From NCBI GenBank assembly GCA_045657645.1, contig JAZOTL010000083.1, positions 1 through 8,609 on the forward strand: a DNA stretch of 8,609 nucleotides, in the 5' to 3' direction. Every line of letters starts with the position of its first letter. The first letter of the stretch is position 1. Below the pieces are notes generated by a model. It did no database searches. It was not told where the DNA came from and worked only from the letters and a program-made list of their open reading frames with translations. Shown here piece after piece: positions 6,239 through 8,609 of the stretch. This stretch comes from RGIG7300 sp045657645 (GTDB taxonomy: Bacteria > Bacillota > Clostridia > Oscillospirales > CAG-272). The position numbers and the translations under genes are program-made.

Positions 6239-6320
6239 AGCGGCAAGTTGCCGCTCCCATAATCGGGAATCATCTTAACAAAAAATTGTATCTGCAGATG
6301 CTCGATGCATAGAAATTTCT
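6239..6320. repeat. Palindrome-rich stretch after uxaC
   Basis: Directly after the uxaC stop there is a hairpin AGCGGCA-AGT-TGCCGCT (6239-6255), then a small TCCC/GGGA inverted repeat (6255-6268), a perfect palindrome ATCTGCAGAT (6290-6299) and another, AGAAATTTCT (6311-6320). None has a U-tract, so they are not the main terminator. They may protect the 3' end of the mRNA or mark a dispersed intergenic repeat. Confidence 0.4.
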
Positions 6321-6328
6321 TATAAATA

Positions 6329-6356
6329 AAAAAACACGGCAATTGCCGTGTTTTTT
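6329..6356. terminator. Bidirectional terminator between uxaC and the AlaX-type gene
   Basis: A perfect 28-bp palindrome with core CACGGCAATTGCCGTG, flanked by A6 on the left and T6 on the right, so either strand gives a GC stem followed by a U-run. It serves uxaC on the plus strand and the converging AlaX-type gene on the minus strand, whose stop codon touches it at 6356. Confidence 0.9.
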
Positions 6357-7477
6357 CATTTAAAGAATTCTCTTATTTTATCTTCTGTTGCACTTACCCT
6401 GCCCTGATATATATCCTTGCCGCCGCCTTTTGCATTAAAGGCGGTTTTAAAAGCCTCAAACGCAGCTTTAGCATTTACACCCGAAAGCAGATATCTGTAA
6501 CCGTTTTTATCATTGCCAAAAAATACGGCACACAAGTCAAAACGCTGCGCCCCCTTATTGGCAAGATAAACAAGGTCCAATTCATACTGTTCATCAACAA
6601 AAAATAAGCCATCTGTGCTGTTTTCTACAATTGAATTACAAGCAAGCTTACCCATTGCACAAAGTGCGTGTTTGGTAGCCGTAAGCTCCTCATTAAGCCG
6701 TTCAAAGGCTTCAAGGCATTCGTAACGCTTAACCGACAAGGCGTTGGTTATAGCAGTATTCATATCAGCAAGCTTTACGTAATCTTCCCTTGCCCGTGCG
6801 CCGCAAGCAATATGAAACCTCATACCTGCTTTATAGTTATACGCCCTTATTATTTTCACTACGACCACCTCTGATAGGGTGTTAACGTGTGGTGCGCAAC
6901 AAGCGCAAAGGTCATGCCCTTGAATTTCTACCAAACGCACGTCCTCGGTAAGATCAAGCTTACTGCGATATTCAAAAGCTTCAAGTTCATTTGTCGAAGG
7001 GTAAAGAACGTTTATTTTTAAATTTTCATCTATCAAATCATTTGCCGCACGTTCAACGGCTTTTACTTCCTCCGCGCTTAACTTTCCGTCAATATCAAGT
7101 GTAACGTCGGTATCCGACAGATGGAAGCCCACGTTGTTAAAACCGTATTTATTATGCATAATGCCGCATAGCAGATGCTCGCCCGTATGGTTTTGCATTT
7201 TGGAATAACGCTTTTTCCAATCAAGCCTGCCTATAACCGTACTGCCAACTGTAAGCTTGGAATTTGCAACGTGATAAATAACCCCGTCCTTTTCAAAGGT
7301 ATCTGTTATTTTAGCATCACCTATCGTACCTATATCGCCGTACTGCCCTCCCCCTTCGGGAAAGAAAGCCGTGCGGTCAAGTACAATACCGTAGCCATTT
7401 TCAAGCTCTGTAACCTTTATTACCTTTACTTCAAATTCTTTTATATAGCTATCCTTATAATATAATTTTTCAGTCAT
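6356..7477 (-). CDS. alaX: Stand-alone alanyl-tRNA editing protein (AlaX type, long form)
   Basis: A trans-acting editing enzyme that hydrolyses mischarged Ser-tRNA(Ala) (or Gly), protecting translation fidelity; it resembles the editing half of alanyl-tRNA synthetase. The 373 residues include an N-terminal beta-barrel with FFPEGGGQYGDIG (38-50), matching the synthetase FYAESGGQ-type motif. The zinc and catalytic set is complete: H-T-G-E-H (His97, His101) and C-C-A-P-H (Cys193, His197). A GMRFHIACGARA segment at 218-229 follows, and a C-terminal DHHA1-like part ends with GGGKD (351-355). The length points to the long AlaX form with the DHHA1-like tail. The ATG at 7477 is supported by GGAG at 7485-7488 with 7-nt spacing; an upstream in-frame start at 7516 would lie before the predicted transcription start. 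The gene is monocistronic. Confidence 0.93.
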   Translation of the reverse strand: MTEKLYYKDSYIKEFEVKVIKVTELENGYGIVLDRTAFFPEGGGQYGDIGTIGDAKITDTFEKDGVIYHVANSKLTVGSTVIGRLDWKKRYSKMQNHTGEHLLCGIMHNKYGFNNVGFHLSDTDVTLDIDGKLSAEEVKAVERAANDLIDENLKINVLYPSTNELEAFEYRSKLDLTEDVRLVEIQGHDLCACCAPHVNTLSEVVVVKIIRAYNYKAGMRFHIACGARAREDYVKLADMNTAITNALSVKRYECLEAFERLNEELTATKHALCAMGKLACNSIVENSTDGLFFVDEQYELDLVYLANKGAQRFDLCAVFFGNDKNGYRYLLSGVNAKAAFEAFKTAFNAKGGGKDIYQGRVSATEDKIREFFK

Positions 7478-7506
7478 TTTAAAACTCCAATTTATTGTAT
7501 GGATAA

Positions 7507-7535
7507 ATTGTAGCACACCAAAATTATATTGTCAA
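7507..7535 (-). promoter_or_regulatory. Sigma-A promoter of the AlaX-type gene
   Basis: On the minus strand: -35 TTGACA (7530-7535, perfect), 17-bp spacer, -10 TACAAT (7507-7512, five of six) preceded by TGC, an extended -10. Predicted start near 7500, leaving a leader of about 23 nt that contains the ribosome binding site. Confidence 0.88.
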
Positions 7536-7616
7536 ATATCTGGTAGCACCCGCAGGCAAAATCGGGGCTTATACAACTGAAAACATAGTGCCCAAAACAA
7601 AGAAAAAACCTATATA

Positions 7617-7646
7617 CAAAAAACCGAGTGGGTAAACCCACTCGGT
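7617..7646 (-). terminator. Rho-independent terminator of the repeat-protein gene
   Basis: Stem of nine GC-rich pairs CCGAGTGGG/CCCACTCGG (7624-7632 and 7637-7645) with a TAAA loop, extended by one A-T pair. On the minus strand it is followed by TTTTTT and GT. It lies 18 bp after the stop codon of the gene ending at 7664. The stretch 7536-7616 between it and the AlaX promoter shows nothing recognisable. Confidence 0.88.
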
Positions 7647-7663
7647 AATTTAGTTATATGCTA

Positions 7664-8609
7664 TTAACCAACTGTTACGTAGTCAATAAGGATAGAACCG
7701 TCTGCGTAATGAGAAATAAAGGTATATGTACCTGCAACACGGTTAGGAACAACAAATCCGCCATCAGCAGTAATGTTGTCGGGATTCATATTTGCAGTAG
7801 TGAATGCATAGTAGCCGTTAGAAGCTGCTTCAGCCTTCATTGCAAGGTAGTTGGTGTATTCACCGTATGCAAAACGAACGAGAGTTGCATTCTTAACGTT
7901 GTTAACGATTACGGAGTTACCCTCAACAGTGTAAGTGATCTTGTTTGCAACTGCAACGTCAACGTTAAATACAGCCTTAGAACCGTCGGTATATTCAACA
8001 ACTACTGTATGAACGCCTTCTGTATTAAGACCTACTGTGTAGGAAGCAGCGCCCTTGATTGTAGCAGCTGTGATTGCCTTGTAGCCCTTTGCATATCTCA
8101 TAGCGTAGTTTGCGGGAACGTCACCTTCTGCAACCTTAATAACCTTAACGTCAGCAGTAAGGCCGGAAACTGTTACGTTAAGACCGGAAACTGCAACGGA
8201 TGCGCCTGCAGGAGCAGGAACGTTAATTGTTACGTAGTCTATTGTGTAGGTACCGTTTTCCATATCATAGTGGGTACCGCAAGCACCATCGGTATTTCTG
8301 GTAAGGATAGTATAAACGCCGTTTGCGGGAGCTGCGTAGGTAAATGTACCTGCAGTAAGCTTATCAGCAGTTGCACGATAAAGCTTGTTAGCCTTGATAT
8401 CGCTGTAATCGGTCCATTCGCCGCGAGCGATGATGATATCCTGAACGTCTGCGCCTATACCCTTGATTGTTACGTTGTAACCGTCAATTGCGAACTTTTC
8501 TACTACGTTATATAATATTTCGTTTTCTTCAAGTGTAATAGTTACTCCGAGACCGGGAGCAAGGAAAGGTGTGGGGTCGAAGTTTCTGAACTCACCACCG
8601 TAAATTGTA
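7664..8609 (-). CDS. C-terminal part of a large repeat-containing, probably extracellular protein (N-terminus outside the window)
   Basis: The frame is open from the right window edge to a TAA at 7664-7666, giving 314 visible residues. An internal ATG at 8263 falls in the middle of a repeat and has no ribosome binding site, so it is not the start. After about 36 residues of another domain come three beta-rich modules of 85-99 residues. They are rich in Thr, Val, Tyr, Gly and Ala and poor in Cys, typical of secreted Ig-like or adhesin stalk domains. There is no SLH domain, sortase motif, dockerin or membrane segment at the C-terminus, so any anchor must be in the missing N-terminal part. I do not recognise a named family. 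The gene ends with its own terminator, and its composition fits a highly expressed surface protein of the same genome. Confidence 0.85.
   Translation of the reverse strand, partial: TIYGGEFRNFDPTPFLAPGLGVTITLEENEILYNVVEKFAIDGYNVTIKGIGADVQDIIIARGEWTDYSDIKANKLYRATADKLTAGTFTYAAPANGVYTILTRNTDGACGTHYDMENGTYTIDYVTINVPAPAGASVAVSGLNVTVSGLTADVKVIKVAEGDVPANYAMRYAKGYKAITAATIKGAASYTVGLNTEGVHTVVVEYTDGSKAVFNVDVAVANKITYTVEGNSVIVNNVKNATLVRFAYGEYTNYLAMKAEAASNGYYAFTTANMNPDNITADGGFVVPNRVAGTYTFISHYADGSILIDYVTVG
7667..8500 (-). repeat. Three tandem beta-rich modules in the C-terminal surface protein
   Basis: Module 1 is about 8500-8204, module 2 about 8203-7949 and module 3 about 7948-7667. Shared features in order: a G-x-x-V-x-V (or V-T-I) strand, then A-D-V or N-A-T, then a strand ending A-x-G-[ED], then a Tyr-rich turn (GEWTDYSDIKA, GDVPANYAMRYA, GEYTNYLAMKA), then a G-x-Y-T/H-T-strand with D-G, then a closing strand such as TIDYVTINV or LIDYVTV. 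They diverge well at the residue level, so duplication is old. Confidence 0.7.

Noticed and set aside
8261..8263. ATG at 8263 as the start of the repeat protein
   Set aside because: The same frame stays open to the window edge, and the upstream residues form a further copy of the module.
7658..8515. 285-codon open frame on the plus strand opposite the repeat protein
   Set aside because: It is Cys-rich because GCA and ACA codons of the real gene read as TGC and TGT on the other strand. It has no ribosome binding site, includes the terminator side, and matches no family; the minus-strand frame shows clear repeats and a terminator.

Overview
The window looks like a chromosomal stretch from a low-to-moderate GC Gram-positive anaerobe of the Clostridia, probably an uncultivated gut lineage. 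This is inferred from strong AGGAG-type ribosome binding sites, sigma-A promoters with TTGACA-like and TATAAT-like boxes 17 bp apart, an SLH-domain surface protein, a BlaI/MecI-type repressor, and a lipoprotein esterase next to glucuronate isomerase. No mobile element, CRISPR array, rRNA or tRNA was seen. The window holds eight protein genes: six complete, and one cut by each window edge.

Layout. (1) Positions 1-1259, minus strand: start of a secreted protein with three SLH domains and then cysteine-rich CxxC repeats; its C-terminus lies outside the window. (2) 1315-1671, minus: an orphan BlaI/MecI-family repressor with its own strong promoter, 55 bp upstream of the SLH gene. (3) 1796-4561, minus: a three-gene operon, read in the order CE2-like acetyl esterase lipoprotein, Lrp/AsnC regulator, class I/II aminotransferase. 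It has an extended -10 promoter at 4595-4623 and ends in a terminator with a perfect 20-bp stem. (4) 4823-6238, plus: uxaC (glucuronate isomerase), divergent from the esterase operon. Its leader of about 144 nt contains a compact multi-hairpin element at 4693-4771. (5) 6356-7477, minus: a stand-alone alanyl-tRNA editing protein (AlaX type) that shares a bidirectional terminator with uxaC. (6) 7664-8609, minus: the C-terminal part of a large repeat-containing, probably extracellular protein.

How the genes may work together. The esterase and uxaC share an intergenic region and could both serve use of acetylated, glucuronic-acid-containing hemicellulose: deacetylation at the cell surface, then isomerisation of glucuronate in the cytoplasm. 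The Lrp/AsnC regulator and aminotransferase are a common type of pair for amino-acid metabolism, and a secreted esterase at the head of their operon is less expected. The two edge genes are surface proteins.

Most of the window is ordinary metabolism and cell-surface coding. The least explained parts are the folded element in the uxaC leader, the tandem repeats of the last protein, and the Cys repeats of the SLH protein. I did not find a clearly new multi-gene system.
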